The notes under the pieces are model-generated. The model did not search any database. It worked only from the letters and a program-made list of their open reading frames with translations, and was not told where the DNA came from. This document shows, in pieces, positions 1 to 11,235 of a DNA stretch of 64,000 bases (its first letter is position 1; the number at the start of each line of letters is the position of its first letter). The position numbers and the translations under genes are program-made. Origin of the DNA: Corinectria fuckeliana (taxonomy: Eukaryota; Ascomycota; Sordariomycetes; Hypocreales; Nectriaceae); contig WPDH01000223.1 in assembly GCA_019137255.1 (NCBI GenBank), forward strand, positions 248,001 to 312,000, written 5' to 3'.

Positions 1-317
1 TCGTGATGAAGCGCTTAGCGACGCATTGATTCGCTTCTCTGCGTCCAATTTGACATACGCCTTCCGCACCTTTCCTTCTAGGCGGTCATTCTTGATTATC
101 AGCTGTATAGCCTTGCTGCTCTCAGCATTCCGCTCTTTGTGAGCTTTCTCAAGCTCAAGCTTCACCGATTCATAGTCTGCAGCCTATTAGAGGTTGACCC
201 TAGAATACATCAGTCGGGGGTCAACTCGCCTTTCTTGATTGCCTCATCGACGCGTCCACATGCCTCGGCAAGAGCACTTAAAAGTTCCGGGCGCCCCGTT
301 TGAAACCAGCTCGTCAT
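1..317 (-). CDS. 5' part of a coiled-coil protein gene, cut by the left edge
   Basis: I do not recognise the family. On the minus strand an ATG at 317 opens an exon (317-230, 29 codons plus one base) reading MTSWFQTGRPELLSALAE and onward. A second exon (176-1) stays open to the window edge and is rich in Glu, Lys and Arg with heptad-like spacing, so a coiled coil is likely. Joining them needs an intron at 229-177 with a GC donor (GCGAGT) and a CTGCAG acceptor; the join is in phase and removes the stop at the end of the first frame. The remainder of the gene lies left of the window. An upstream start in the same open frame (to 554) is possible, but that part looks like leader sequence. The gene could also be a decayed fragment, because the DNA to its right holds no intact gene. 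Confidence 0.45.
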
Positions 318-3300
318 TTTGCCTTTTGAAGATTCGTAATCATCACTCCGATGAGCATGAGCAGAGTGATGGTCACACGGAAGCAAAGGTATGGTTGTGA
401 GCTGGGAAATAGGATGGCAAATGGGTGTTGACGCGTCTCCACTTTGGGCGCGGATGTGAGCGGCCTGCCTGGGTGGCAATTGTCGCGACGCTGCTCCACG
501 TGACACCATGAAGCCCAAATCCACGAAAGGCAACTTCCACGCACCCAACGTCATCCCCTGTGAGCGAATTAGCCCGGGAATATTTAATGACGTGTAAGGG
601 AAGATATCTGCTGAAGAATCGTGTGGTCTTGAATTTAGACGTAACTTCTAGACAGAGGCCTCTTCAATGTCGAACCATTTTTCTACGACCTGCAGTGTGT
701 AACCAGTTGATATAGTTATACCTAGGTAATGGTGACAAGACTAATCCCCTCAGCTTACACGGCTTGAAAAGCACATGCTAAACATTGAAAGTCGTTCGGC
801 GCTGGATAGAGTGAAACGCGACTGTATTACTCTCAAAGCCAATTTGAAGCTATCGCATTTGCTGATCGGCGATTCATAATGGCCCTAGCAGGAATAGTCC
901 GGCTTCTCATGCTACTGGCTAGTAGTTAGGTCTAATGGCCTGTATAAATATGCTCCTTGTCCTGAAATGATAACCCACGACTTAGCAAATTGTTCACCTT
1001 GTACCGCTTTACCATCGCCGCTCTTGTCCTAGGGCTGGAGGGGAATTGCCTTTGCCGTGGAACTAACTAACCTCCCTGAACGGATGCTAGACTATATTGT
1101 TGGGTCTACTTCAGTTTACTACATCGGCCTAATTAGGTCGACTGGTCTGTGGAAGCGTTGTAGGGCGGAACGGAATAGATGATCTCATCACCGCTTGCCT
1201 TATTTGTGACAAGGCGCGCGTATCACACGATCAATCTGGCCCTGGTAGAAAAAGGAGAATTAAAGATGTGGAAGACATGGAAGTAAGCGAGACATTCAAA
1301 TCATTTGTGTGGTGTGATGTCGTTTGCAGCGCACCAGCCGACCTTTAAAAGGCGGACTGGGATGCGTGAGATGAGAGACGTTAGAGCAGTCATCCCGACT
1401 TCAATGATGCCATTTTGAGCATATGAAAGCTTGCGCATATTGATGGAAAATGTGTGCGGTTTGGGAGAGTTGCAAAGCAGAACAGACTAGTCGATGTGAT
1501 CTGCGAATATATCGGAACACTACTAGGAGCTAGAAGGAGCACGTTGATTGCCTTATCCGAAATCGTATTAGGTCTCTCGCAATCGATGCCGTCTTTTCGC
1601 AAGCGTTTGGGCACTATGCCCCAGTATTTTCCACGTTAAGGTCTGGCATTCTCACATCTCAAAACGCTGAACCTAGGTTCTATCACAATTTCGCGTCACG
1701 GCCATCTGAGTCGGAATGTAGCACAGCCTGCGCTATTCCGAAGCACAGCCGGATTCAACGAGCTGAAGCCGGTTGCCTACATAGCTGTCTTCGGTGCAAC
1801 TTTCACGGGTTCGGAAGTTGTTCTTCTCTCCGAGTAGAGGCTGTTGTGCGAAGTGAGTAGATGAAACTCGGCATCTACTATGACGCGGATGATGACAACG
1901 ATAGAGATATTGATCCAGCCTTGGAAATTCTGCCTCATGTCCAACACGACCCACAAAGGACTGAGTCAAACTGGACATAGGTAGGGGAGGGAGACAGACG
2001 AGTGTACGGGGCCCTGCTGATATCAACAAATAAGCGATGTCCGTAAACTAGAATATAAGTGTTACGCGTACCGTATCAATCCCGAGGCTACATTGTAGTA
2101 TACCCTCATTCGCAGTAAAAACTACGTCAAACTTGTCAGTAGGTAGGTACGTATAGTGCTTCAGGTGAGACGGGAGCGTAGTCCGGCATCTGTACCAACC
2201 TTGTGCATACATGGCGTCACCGACACAATGAGATCACGAAGACCGGTCTACCTTCTGTGAGACACATCGTCGTAGAACAAAGGGATGCGCATGGCTGGCC
2301 CAGGGTGGTGTAACAATCCATCGCCGAACACTGTGACCTCGAGGTTCGGTTCTGATGGAACAAGTATGACCTCGCGATCCGGGACCTGTGAGTCGAGCCA
2401 CGATCTAAAATCTGTGTCGCAACGGAGGATAAGCGGGCCATTATACGACGGTCTTGTGTTGCACGTTGCTACCAAGTCGCACATTGCTACCAAGTCAGCG
2501 TCAAATTTCCGAGACTTGAAACTGCACTGTACCAAAAGGGCGGTCCAGTGAAAGCGGAAAGCAAAAGGGTAACTGCCTTGCTGTATCGTCTCACTATGTG
2601 AAAGGCTGCACTAAGTATGACTCCAAGTTGTTGTTTCGTACATACCTAGGTACTCTATGGGGGAACATGGAGTCGTTTAAGTGGACGTGCAGTGAAACTT
2701 TAGTCATTCCCAAACTTTTGTCTCAAATACTAGGTCTAAGGTAGTTTCACACATTATAATGAGCTCTGAATCACAGCATGTCATGTTTTCATTCTCGAGA
2801 GAATCGCGTGGATATAAGCGTCGTGAAACAGTTTTCCCAGCTGAAATGAAGTTGGCTCTTCAAGGATGCAGATATGAGGCCAACGAATATTCTTCAGTTG
2901 AGGATCTTCGAACGCACTAAAGTCGGATTGTCGCTAATGGAATTGCTTTGTGAATCCTCGCCCTGTCAAAAACCTCCTCCACGCGAAGCCGAGAACAGCT
3001 AAGCTATAACAGGTTAGGTTCCCCCGCTCTCGCATTGTCCGTACGACAATCGGGCCTTGAGATCTCGTTTGGCAGTTTTACCGTACCGTTTCCGTATGTA
3101 GTGTTAAGGTCGTGGGCTCGTGGCGTTCCTTTTGGTTGCACAGCTAAACTTCCGATAGTGAGGGGCAATGAGGGGCAACTTGCAGGGCTCGATCGCGGTC
3201 TCTGCAATTGATTTCGAGTTGAGAAACGCTTGACTTCGAGAAACAATACCGAACTTGATTAGCTGTGAGTGGACCTGGATGAGCAATTCTGCCTCGTTCG

Positions 3301-4200
3301 AATTATGGTCAAGCATCGAGGGTGCATCCCCTTTTGGATGCGAAGCACAGCAATAGCGAAATGGGCAAAATGCCGATGGAATCTTGCAGCATCTTTGTGC
3401 GATAGATCTGCGGCGGGTCTTGTGAGACGCGACCGGCATGGCTAAGTAGGTACCGTAACTATGAGTACCACCACCTCTCGACGACTTGCCTTATTCCGTA
3501 AAAGAATCCCGGACTGTATCTGCCACCGTTACAAGGCGATGGCAAAACATCTGGATCAGGAGAAGCGGAGCAAAGGCCTGCATCTATCTCGAACTTCTGG
3601 AATAGTTTGCGAGGGGATTGGTATCCTGGGCGGTTTCCACAGCACACAGCTGCCGGGTTACCACAGAGAGGTTACCGCAGAGATGGTTTCATGTCTCATT
3701 CCCCAGACACAGGCAGAGAGGCATGCATTGGTCTTAAAGACGAGCTAATGACGCGCTTCACAACTAGCTTAGGCTCGAGGACTTAGCTGATCATTGTTTT
3801 GTTTTGCCACTGGCCGAGCCTACGCTAGTTATTGGGTTGACCGAGAAAAACAAAAACATGGAGACCGTGAGACCGTCGGGCAGCTGGCAGAAAACTCTTC
3901 ACGCTGCCAGCTGTCAGGCAGCTGTGAGGGATGAAACAAGCCCCGAGCGCCCAGAAAGCCCTATGGCACGCACAATGGGAGAGATTAGGTAGATGCCTAG
4001 GAGAATGCAAACTTGTGGGTGGGAAAGACTCCGGAATCGTCCCATATCCAAAAGAAGACTCTGGTGGCACCGCATAATGAGGTCGAGCAACATCATAGAT
4101 TCACAGATTCTTACCACCTAGTGTAGAAACACTGGACGACAGTGGCGAGGCGCTGCAAGGCACGGATGCAGTTGTCCTCGACCACGGATTTTGCCCTGTA
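318..4200. other. gene-poor stretch, no supported gene
   Basis: No reading frame here is long enough or coding-like enough to call. The plus strand around 1579-1860 stays open for 93 codons and the next frame over 1745-1830 also reads like protein, which hints at a decayed gene with frameshifts, but I cannot name a family. I see no transposon ends, RNA genes or strong tandem repeats. Confidence 0.4.
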
Positions 4201-5083
4201 AGCGAAGCCATTGTAGAGATGAATTTTCTCGCGCTGGCCATTGGCGAGGACCGCTGGTGCCCACTTCCCACTTCCCACTTTCCTCGTGTCTGCCCAGGCC
4301 CTGACCACTCTTACATCAACTCCAGCGGGCCCGCACTTGCAGAAAACCTCTCCTTCACAAAGCACCACTGGCGCATCAAACCACCACCAACCCAACTCTC
4401 TTCTCTACTACACCTGCCTCTCTGCGCACCCTTTCGACCACTTTCTCAGCCTTCCAACCACCGGCTCCTCTTGGTAAGTGACCTGGTTTGCTCCATTGCG
4501 CTTCTCGTCTCTATCCTGACCATCCACGCTTCCTCTGAACATCCCCATCCCCATCTCCACCCTGCCGCTCTGGCGCCCTCGCGCTGCGCTGCCCTCGAGT
4601 TCACTGCACTGCGTCACCCACCAAACAATGGAAATCTCTGCACCCCGCCCCCGCCTATGGCTTCCACCCACCAACTCCAGCTACTATCCCCAGGGCAGCT
4701 GGCAGCAGTGCTCAAAGTGGGCGCGAAACCTCGGGCAAAATCTCAACATCGCAGAAACGGGTCATCGCCAAAAAAGCCCTTCGCTGCTCCAATGCCCTCA
4801 ACGTCTTTTGCTTTTTGCCCCTCGTCAGCTTCCCCGCACAAGAAACAGTCGAAGCATTTCACCTGGGCTTGGTCTAGGCCGCCCCCTCATCTCCTGACTC
4901 AAGTTACGGGCGGTCTATCCCATCCTCGCTCGCTAATCTTTTGCCTCCATCGGATCTCGGGGACGGACATTCGCGCTAGTCCGCGTTTTCCTACTGCTGC
5001 CGCCAGAACGCGAGTTGAATGGTTGCTAACGTTCAAGCTAGAACTTGTCTTCTCGAAATACCAACTCGATTTACTCCACCAAA
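4201..5083 (+). promoter_or_regulatory. pyrimidine-rich promoter and 5' leader of the zinc-knuckle gene
   Basis: The stretch upstream of the ATG at 5084 is strongly C/T-rich, as is usual for transcription start regions of highly expressed fungal genes. A good splice donor (GTAAGT) at 4473 suggests a 5'-UTR intron; I cannot choose its acceptor. A 304-codon open frame that begins at 4219 overlaps the real start. It is low-complexity Pro/Ser/His-rich and is most likely fortuitous. Confidence 0.4.
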
Positions 5084-6348
5084 ATGGATTCTTTCCAGCC
5101 TTCTGCCAACCGTGGCGCCTGCTACTCTTGTGAGTATTGCCATTTTCTCTGCGTTGCCTCTTGGTGCTCTCGTGGTTGCATTTCACACCAACATTCATCA
5201 CACACCGCAACATGCCTTTACCACCTTTTTGCTTCCAGCGTCTCAAGGGACCACTTGCGCACCCGCTTGACCAGCGAGCAGATGCATTGCAGGCCAGTCA
5301 TCGTCAAGCTGTGATAACCGACCTCATTTGATTTGTCAATTGGGTGCGGTCTACACTTGGCACGACCGCATCGCCTCTACGCCCTGACCTGTGTTATCCT
5401 TGTCTGCTTACGGATTGTTTTGACTTGACCCATATTGCATACCGCTTCACAAACTACGAGGATTTGCTGACATGTGGCCAATACAGGCGGCTCTACCGGT
5501 CACCAGGTACGAACTACTAGTACTACTAGTACCACATTACCTCGTGCTCTTTGCTCACATTCATCGCTCTAGGCCCGCGACTGCCCCACCAAGGGACCTG
5601 CTAAGTGGTACGAATTCTTCCCGTCCTATTTAATCGCTCTGAACTAACATGGCATAGCTACAACTGCGGTGGTATGTCTCTATTGATACCCATTATCGTG
5701 ATCTGAAAGCTAACAGCTGTTACTTGAAGGCGAGGGCCACATGAGTATGTTCTCCCTTAGCCCAAATTTCCTTGAAATGCATGGCTGATCAAATCCAGGC
5801 CGTGACTGCTCCGAGCCTATGAAGGACAACAAGTCCTGCTACAAGTGCGGCCAGGCTGGCCACATTTCTCGTGACTGCCCCATCAACGGCGGCAGCGGTC
5901 AGGCCACCGAGTGCTACAAGGTGAGTTTATTCTAATTTGACTAGTGAAGCTGTCAACTAACAATTTTAGTGCGGTGAGATGGGCCACATTGCCCGCAACT
6001 GCACCAAGGCTGGTGCCTTCGGCAACAACTACGGTGGCGGCCAGCAGGGCGGCGGCCAGCAGGGTGGATTCGGTGGAGGCGCTGGCGGTGCTGGCGGTGC
6101 TGGCGGTGCTGGCAAGACCTGCTACTCTTGCGGCGGTTACGGCCACATGTCCCGTATGTGGTTGCCTTTTTCAACCTTTTGACTTGACTAACAGAACTGT
6201 AGGCGAGTGCGTCAACGGCATGAAGTGCTACAACTGTGGCGAGTCTGGCCACTACTCCCGGGATTGCCCCAAGGAGTCTGCTGGTGGCGAGAAGATCTGC
6301 TACAAGTGCCAGCAGGGTGGTCACGTCCAGGCCCAGTGCCCCAACTAA
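5084..6348 (+). CDS. GIS2: Seven-CCHC zinc-knuckle nucleic-acid-binding protein (GIS2/byr3/CNBP family)
   Basis: Eight exons: 5084-5129, 5487-5506, 5573-5607, 5658-5671, 5730-5744, 5799-5920, 5970-6153, 6203-6348. Every junction has GT-AG ends and the phases join to a 193-residue protein. It consists almost only of seven CX2CX4HX4C knuckles, for example CYSCGSTGHQARDC, CYNCGGEGHMSRDC and CYKCGQAGHISRDC. A Gly/Ala/Gln-rich linker lies between knuckles 4 and 5. Yeast Gis2 and human CNBP bind G-rich RNA and single-stranded DNA, associate with ribosomes and stress granules and promote translation; that role is inferred from family. The start is the first ATG before the first knuckle and fits an A-rich context (ACCAAAATGG). 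The first four knuckle-encoding exons are very small (20, 35, 14 and 15 nt after exon 1), so gene finders can easily miss this model. Confidence 0.93.
6084..6116 (+). repeat. GGCGGTGCT tandem repeat inside the zinc-knuckle gene
   Basis: A 9-bp unit GGCGGTGCT is repeated about three times and encodes a Gly-Gly-Ala linker between knuckles 4 and 5. Its length could vary between strains without breaking the frame. Confidence 0.75.
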
Positions 6349-7202
6349 AATGGCGACGAGGGTTCTCCCGGCTCACTGGCCGAGGGGAGGTTGACGTGGC
6401 AGCTCCATGATACCCACGGATGAATTTCGCTTTCCTTTGTGTTTTCCCGACATTTTCGACAAAAAGTTCATCTCACACACGACCTTTACGACCATTAAAA
6501 ATAGGTGGCCTGCGACTCGCGTTGCTCTGATCTCGGCAAGGGTTGCCTGCATTCAGCCGCGATTGGAACATCTCCGCATTGGATTTCGTCACGTAACGAA
6601 AGGCTTCGACGAAGCAGACGGCTCGACTTCATGGAGAGAGACGGATGGTGACGGTTGATGAGTGACAAGATTACAGAAAAACCATGGTGGCTTGTGCGTA
6701 ACGTTCTGGGTCCCCTACGTTCTAACTCGCTACTGTGGCTGGAGAGCAGAAGATAAGAGCACTGGGCTTTGCTCCTTTGGTAGTCAGGACGAGATGAATT
6801 GTGTTGATCCCGATGTCGATGGGAGTCTGATCCTGGTGTGAAATGTTGTGTGTTGTTGGTGTCGTCGACCCTGTTCCTGAGCTGGCTGCGCCTGGTGCTT
6901 CACACAACGTTGGTTAGAACCCCCAGGACAAAGGGGCTGGTGAGATTTACGGGCCAATTGAGTTGACCGCGGAGTAGTCTCGAACAGTTCGACATGCTTG
7001 GAATATTGGAAGTTCGCAGCTGCCAGCATGAGAAACGACCGGTGGATCAGAACGTCATTTGGATCACGACAACTCGGCCGACACGTCTGGTAGTGAAGCA
7101 AGACAAGTGCTGAAAAGGGCTGGTCTGGGCGAGCTATGGGCTTCGATGTGCTTGAATCCATTAAAAATACATGGTCGGACTTCCACAGCGATTGGCACGC
7201 TT
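6349..7202. other. convergent intergenic region, no gene seen
   Basis: This holds the 3' ends of the zinc-knuckle gene (+) and the acyl-CoA dehydrogenase gene (-). Open frames here, such as 125 codons on the minus strand at 6784-7161, show no family features. Confidence 0.5.
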
Positions 7203-8911
7203 CTACAACATGGCCTTTGGGAAATTCCGCATGGCCTGCCTTACGCCCAGGTCCCCGAGCACCTCCTCCGCACCACCGAGAATCGCATCAAACTTATAAG
7301 TTCGGTGGAACATCTCGATGAACTTGCCCATGCCTGTTTGAGTGAGTCCGCGGCCGCCCCAGATTTGGACCGACTCGTCCGCTATCTCGTGAGCCGCACG
7401 GGTAGCGCTCATCTTCAACAACCCAATCGGCCCCGCGAGATGCTGGGCTTGCTGCTTGTAAGGCATGTGGCACATTTGGTATGTGATGGTCTCGAGCCAA
7501 GACTGGTTGGCTTCGATCAGGGCGATCATCTTGGCGAGTCTGAGGGTGTTAGTGTTTGTCTCGACAATGCATGCGTGCAAGGCTGGGCTTACTTTTGTCG
7601 AATGACTGGTTGATCTATGAGGCGCTTGCCGAACACTAGGCGTTGGTTTGCCCACTTCAAGCATTCCTCAACAATGGTTCTTGATATGCGCGTGCTGCCG
7701 CCTGGTCGTCCTCGTTAGTCACAAAGTCGAAACATATCGAAGCAGGGATGACATACAAACCATGGTCCATCGCTCGTGATTGAAGTTGCTGAGGATGACG
7801 TGGATGCCCCTATTCTCCTTGCCCAACAGGTTTTCGACGGGGACCTTTACGTTGTCGAAGGTTACGTAGGCTGTCCCGGCAGCGGCGGAGTATGATGTCT
7901 TGATGGGCTTGGTTTCAACGCCCTCGCCTCGCTCGATGAGGAGCACGCTCAGGCCCTTGTCGGTTTGGACACCGGTCACGAAGTAGTCGGACCAAGATCC
8001 GTTGGTGATCCACTTCTTGGTTCCGTTGACGATCTAGCTTTGAGTTGAGTCACTCTTCCCAGGGGAGCGAGGGTGTGGCCGCGACTTACGTAGTGTTTTC
8101 CATCCGGGGTCTTCACGGCGGTGGTGCGGAGGCCTGCAACGTCGGAGCCAGCGAACGCCTCGGTGATGGCTAGACACAGCTTCTTCTTGCCGCTGAAGAC
8201 CTCGTCGGAAATCCTCTTCTTCCACGCCTCGTCGCTGGCAAAGTTTAGCACCGCCGTCAACCCAATCGTCATTCCAGCCATGTTGCCGTCCTGGAACCCT
8301 CGCGCCATGGCCCGGGACATCTCCTGCGACACGATCAAGTCGTGGAAGTAGTCGAACTCCTCGCCCTTGACGGCGCCGCCCATGAGCTCCACGCCATGCA
8401 GGTGCTTGCCCGGGCCGATGCGCATGTGCAGGATGCCCAGGCCGCTCATGCGGTCGATCATCTCCTGGCTGATGTACCGCCCTGTGGCCTCGCACTCCTG
8501 CGCCTCGGGATACAGGTAGCGGTCGGTGAAGTCGCGCATGGCCTGCTGCAGGCGGCGGTGCGAGTCGGTGTAGTAGGGGCTGCGGAAGGGCGGCGACAGC
8601 CACAGCGGCTCGGCGTAGGGCACCTTGCTGAGGTCGCCGGGCTGCGGGGTGATGACCTCGGGCTTCTCGCCCTCGACGGTGCCGATGGCCAGGTCGGCGT
8701 ACTTGGTGAGGATTTCGTGGCGGTGCAGGTTGTAGAAGGCCGTCGTAGCGTCCTGGCCGGCGACCTGGCGCAGCACGGACTCGCCGCCCGGGTGGGCATC
8801 GACGAAGTCGGTGAGGTCGTAGACGGTGCTGTCGATGATGCACCAGAGCGAGTCCTCGGTGGTGTGGGAGCGGACCTCCTCGCGGTAGAAGGATGTCGCT
8901 GGAGGGCTCAT
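7203..8911 (-). CDS. Cytochrome b5-acyl-CoA dehydrogenase fusion
   Basis: Four exons on the minus strand: 8911-8090, 8033-7757, 7701-7593, 7539-7203. The introns are 56, 55 and 53 nt and the product has 514 residues. Residues 1-80 form a cytochrome b5 heme domain with YDLTDFVDAHPGGESVL (His40) and a second heme ligand in NLHRHEIL (His63 or His65). The rest is a complete FAD-dependent acyl-CoA dehydrogenase: ITEAFAGSDVAGLRTTA and NGTKKWITNG in the middle domain, then QIWGGRGLTQTG and ILGGAEEVLGDLG at the C-terminus. Family members oxidise acyl-CoA thioesters to 2-enoyl-CoA. The heme domain suggests a dedicated electron path instead of the mitochondrial ETF, which is inference. Substrate length cannot be read from sequence. 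A Tc1/mariner element sits 148 bp upstream of the start and may affect expression. Confidence 0.93.
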
Positions 8912-9058
8912 GACGGCAAGGAGATCTTTACAGGAAGTGTTACAGTGATCTGTCTATCTTATCCAAGGAGCTGCAAGAAACGTGGCTGGGTATGTAAAAG
9001 TACAAAGGAAGAGAGGCCTTTCTCGGCGGCGACCAGACGCCGACGCGGCCAGGTTCTA
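8912..9058 (-). promoter_or_regulatory. truncated promoter of the acyl-CoA dehydrogenase gene
   Basis: Only 147 bp separate the dehydrogenase start codon (8911) from the left end of the Tc1/mariner element (9059), so any regulatory sequence farther upstream was displaced by about 1.4 kb on insertion. No TATA box is evident. Confidence 0.4.
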
Positions 9059-9086
9059 CAGTGGGGGTGAAAAAGAAGCGACACAT
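9059..9086 (+). repeat. left terminal inverted repeat of the Tc1/mariner element
   Basis: The 28-nt repeat begins CAGTGGGGGT and ends CGACACAT. It matches the reverse complement of 10416-10443 at 23 of 28 positions by eye, and TA precedes it at 9057-9058. Confidence 0.9.
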
Positions 9087-9228
9087 CCTGAGTTAACCTG
9101 ATGTAACACTACCTCCACCAAATAAAGGCTTCACTTTTAAATAGCTAGTACACAACCAAATAAATATAAAATAAATATCTATCTATATCAATCTGTAGCC
9201 TATTAACTAATATATCTCATAGTATCTT

Positions 9229-10331
9229 TTAATACTTTGTATACCAGCCATGTGCTGCTACAACTGCCTGCATTCTTTGCTTCATTGAATGAATCAGGTT
9301 ATACACCACCTCCGGCTCAATCTCATCCCACAGCTCAATTGCAGCTTCAATTAGCCGTTCCTTTGCTTCCTGATTCTTCGGCATGTGCGTAAGCTCAGGA
9401 TAACGCTCGCAGATCCTAGCTTTTAGGATTGCCCAGAGGTTTTCTATGGGGTTAAGATCAGGGCTGTACGGGGGCCAATCTATTATTTCAGCCCGCCGAT
9501 TCTCACACCATTCCTTTATCCAATTTGTGACCAAATGTGACCGGAAAAGGCTTGAATTATCATGCTGAAAGCGGCTGTTCCTTGTGACAATTCGAGGGAG
9601 GTATTGCTGTAGGCACGCAAGTAAGACTCGCGCTGTAACGCCGCCGCGTTCACTTTCCGGGTCGCCGTAAAGAGGGATCATTGGGAGCCGCCTGATGTGA
9701 TTAAAGGCACTAAAGAACATCTGTGAATGTCTTGTCGGGGTTATACGGGTCTGAACATTCTTCCTGAATAGTCTCTCGTGCTAGGGATAGTCAGAAAAGT
9801 CACAATTGTAAAGACCTAACATACCGGCTTACAGAAGCACCAGGTGCGCCTCTGGCCCTCGCCTCTAGCGATGATAACTTCATCTGAGAAGGTCCAAGAC
9901 TCCCAAAAATCCTCTGACATATGTACATATCGTCTAGCAAAGCGTAGACGTTTTCTAGCTGTAAGCTCGCTGATAAAAGGCCGTAAAAGTGACTGGAAGT
10001 GCATGATCCCTTCCTTCCGAAGATAGGTCAATACAGTCTTCTTACAGCAGGTCAATCCGGCCTCCTCAATCAATTCCTTCAGCTGAATGTGAGGATCTTG
10101 ACTTATTACCCTTAGTATTCGTCTCTTTTCCCGGTCTCCTAGGGCACGCGGCCGGCCGCACCTAGGTTGGTCTCGTCCACTTTGTTGATCGCGATACCGC
10201 CGTACCACGCCATAAATCGCATGCCGACTTAGGCCCTCATCGCGTGCGATTGAAGCGGCGGAAACACCCGAATTGTACCTCCAAACAATCCTCGTCCTCG
10301 TATGAGGAGAATGATGTACTTGCGGTGCCAT
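9229..10331 (-). CDS. Tc1/mariner transposase with one intron
   Basis: Exons 10331-9825 and 9780-9229 on the minus strand give 352 residues, the usual size for the family. The intron (9824-9781) is only 44 nt but has a GTATGT donor, a CTGAC branch site and a CTAG acceptor, and it joins the two frames in phase. The N-terminus holds a helix-turn-helix DNA-binding region (VSAASIARDEGLSRHAIYGV) and a second HTH-like segment. Catalytic acidic residues are visible in WTFSDE (first Asp), FQHDNSS (second Asp) and SPDLNPIENLW (Glu). There are 38 residues between the second Asp and the Glu, against 34 in classical Tc1, so this is DD38E-type spacing. The product would cut at the terminal repeats and reinsert at TA. 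No stop codons or frameshifts are seen. Confidence 0.92.
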
Positions 10332-10415
10332 TCTGACTTGATTTGATTGCGCAATAAGTTAATAAGGTTGAATGTTGATTTTGGTGAAGGTAGAGGGAAA
10401 GCGGGGTACTGAAAA

Positions 10416-10443
10416 ATGTGTCGGAACTTTTGGACCCCCACTG
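10416..10443 (-). repeat. right terminal inverted repeat of the Tc1/mariner element
   Basis: Read on the minus strand it begins CAGTGGGGGT, like the left end, and is followed on the plus strand by the TA target duplicate at 10444-10445. Confidence 0.9.
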
Positions 10444-10445
10444 TA

Positions 10446-11235
10446 GGTAGATTTAATGGGTGCTGGTCGGCTTTCATGACGTCGGCACCCGGGACCTCGG
10501 TTTCTCCACAGCGGATTTTACTAGTGCCTGGTTGAGACGGTGAGATGAAATGGCACGATGTTGATTGGTGTAAGGTCTGAGCTGCATATCGCGGGGAGCA
10601 TGTGATCCGACGACTAATAGTGGAGTGAGTCTGGGGGTGAGAGTCGGACCGCACGTCCTTGAGGATTCCTCATTTACTGATCCTCGGCTTGTCAACGTTA
10701 CTCCACCAAGTTGCTATTCGAGCTGTAGACTCGGGGTTATATCTTGTCCTTGCAACACCAGTGGCTCTACTCCAAGAAACGATTTCCTTGTTTGCTTGGT
10801 GACGTCCACTTCAAAGATCTCCTCAAGCAAGCTCCGTTTCATCCGTCTTGAAATAAACTTTGACCCCAATACCTTCCTTCTCTTATCTCCCAGCGTCTGT
10901 TCCGCGACTACTGTAGAATTACAAATCACTCAACCAACATCAGAAAAAACGTTTCCGGTTTCGCCCCCTTTATTGCATTTTCCAGTCATAGCAAAATGCA
11001 ATGCACACTACGCTAATGCTAAGTGCTAAGCTGGCCTAAATGCTGAATGTGACATCCTTTACCTAACTCCTCTGGCGATAGTCGTGGGATTGAAGTAATG
11101 CTTGGAATGTCAAAACTCTTGTTCGAAGTGATGAAATACCTGGACACGCTATGGGAATAAACCGAGAAGGGCTTGTGAATCTTGTACATGGTACGTAGAT
11201 GGTAGAAAATGCATGGCTTAGAAAAAGGTTGGCCT
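10446..11235. other. non-coding stretch right of the transposon
   Basis: No gene recognised. Several short open frames on both strands lack family features. The DNA belongs to a relic zone that continues to about 13.4 kb. Confidence 0.4.

Larger units (their letters stand above)
9059..10443 (-). mobile_element. complete Tc1/mariner-type DNA transposon
   Basis: The 1385-bp element is bounded by imperfect terminal inverted repeats that start CAGTGGGGGT. It is flanked by TA on both sides (9057-9058 and 10444-10445), the target duplication of the Tc1/mariner superfamily. It carries one minus-strand transposase gene, intact once a 44-nt intron is removed. Intact ends plus an intact gene suggest recent arrival and possible activity. 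It lies between the promoter of the acyl-CoA dehydrogenase gene and a zone of gene relics. Confidence 0.93.

Noticed and set aside
1579..2010. possible decayed gene on the plus strand
   Set aside because: Two frames look coding-like (VFSQAFGHYAPVFSTL and NELKPVAYIAVFGATFTG) but no family fits and the link between them is speculative.
4219..5133. 304-codon plus-strand frame upstream of the zinc-knuckle gene
   Set aside because: Low-complexity Pro/Ser/His/Leu content, overlaps the real start and contains a strong splice donor; best explained as pyrimidine-rich leader.
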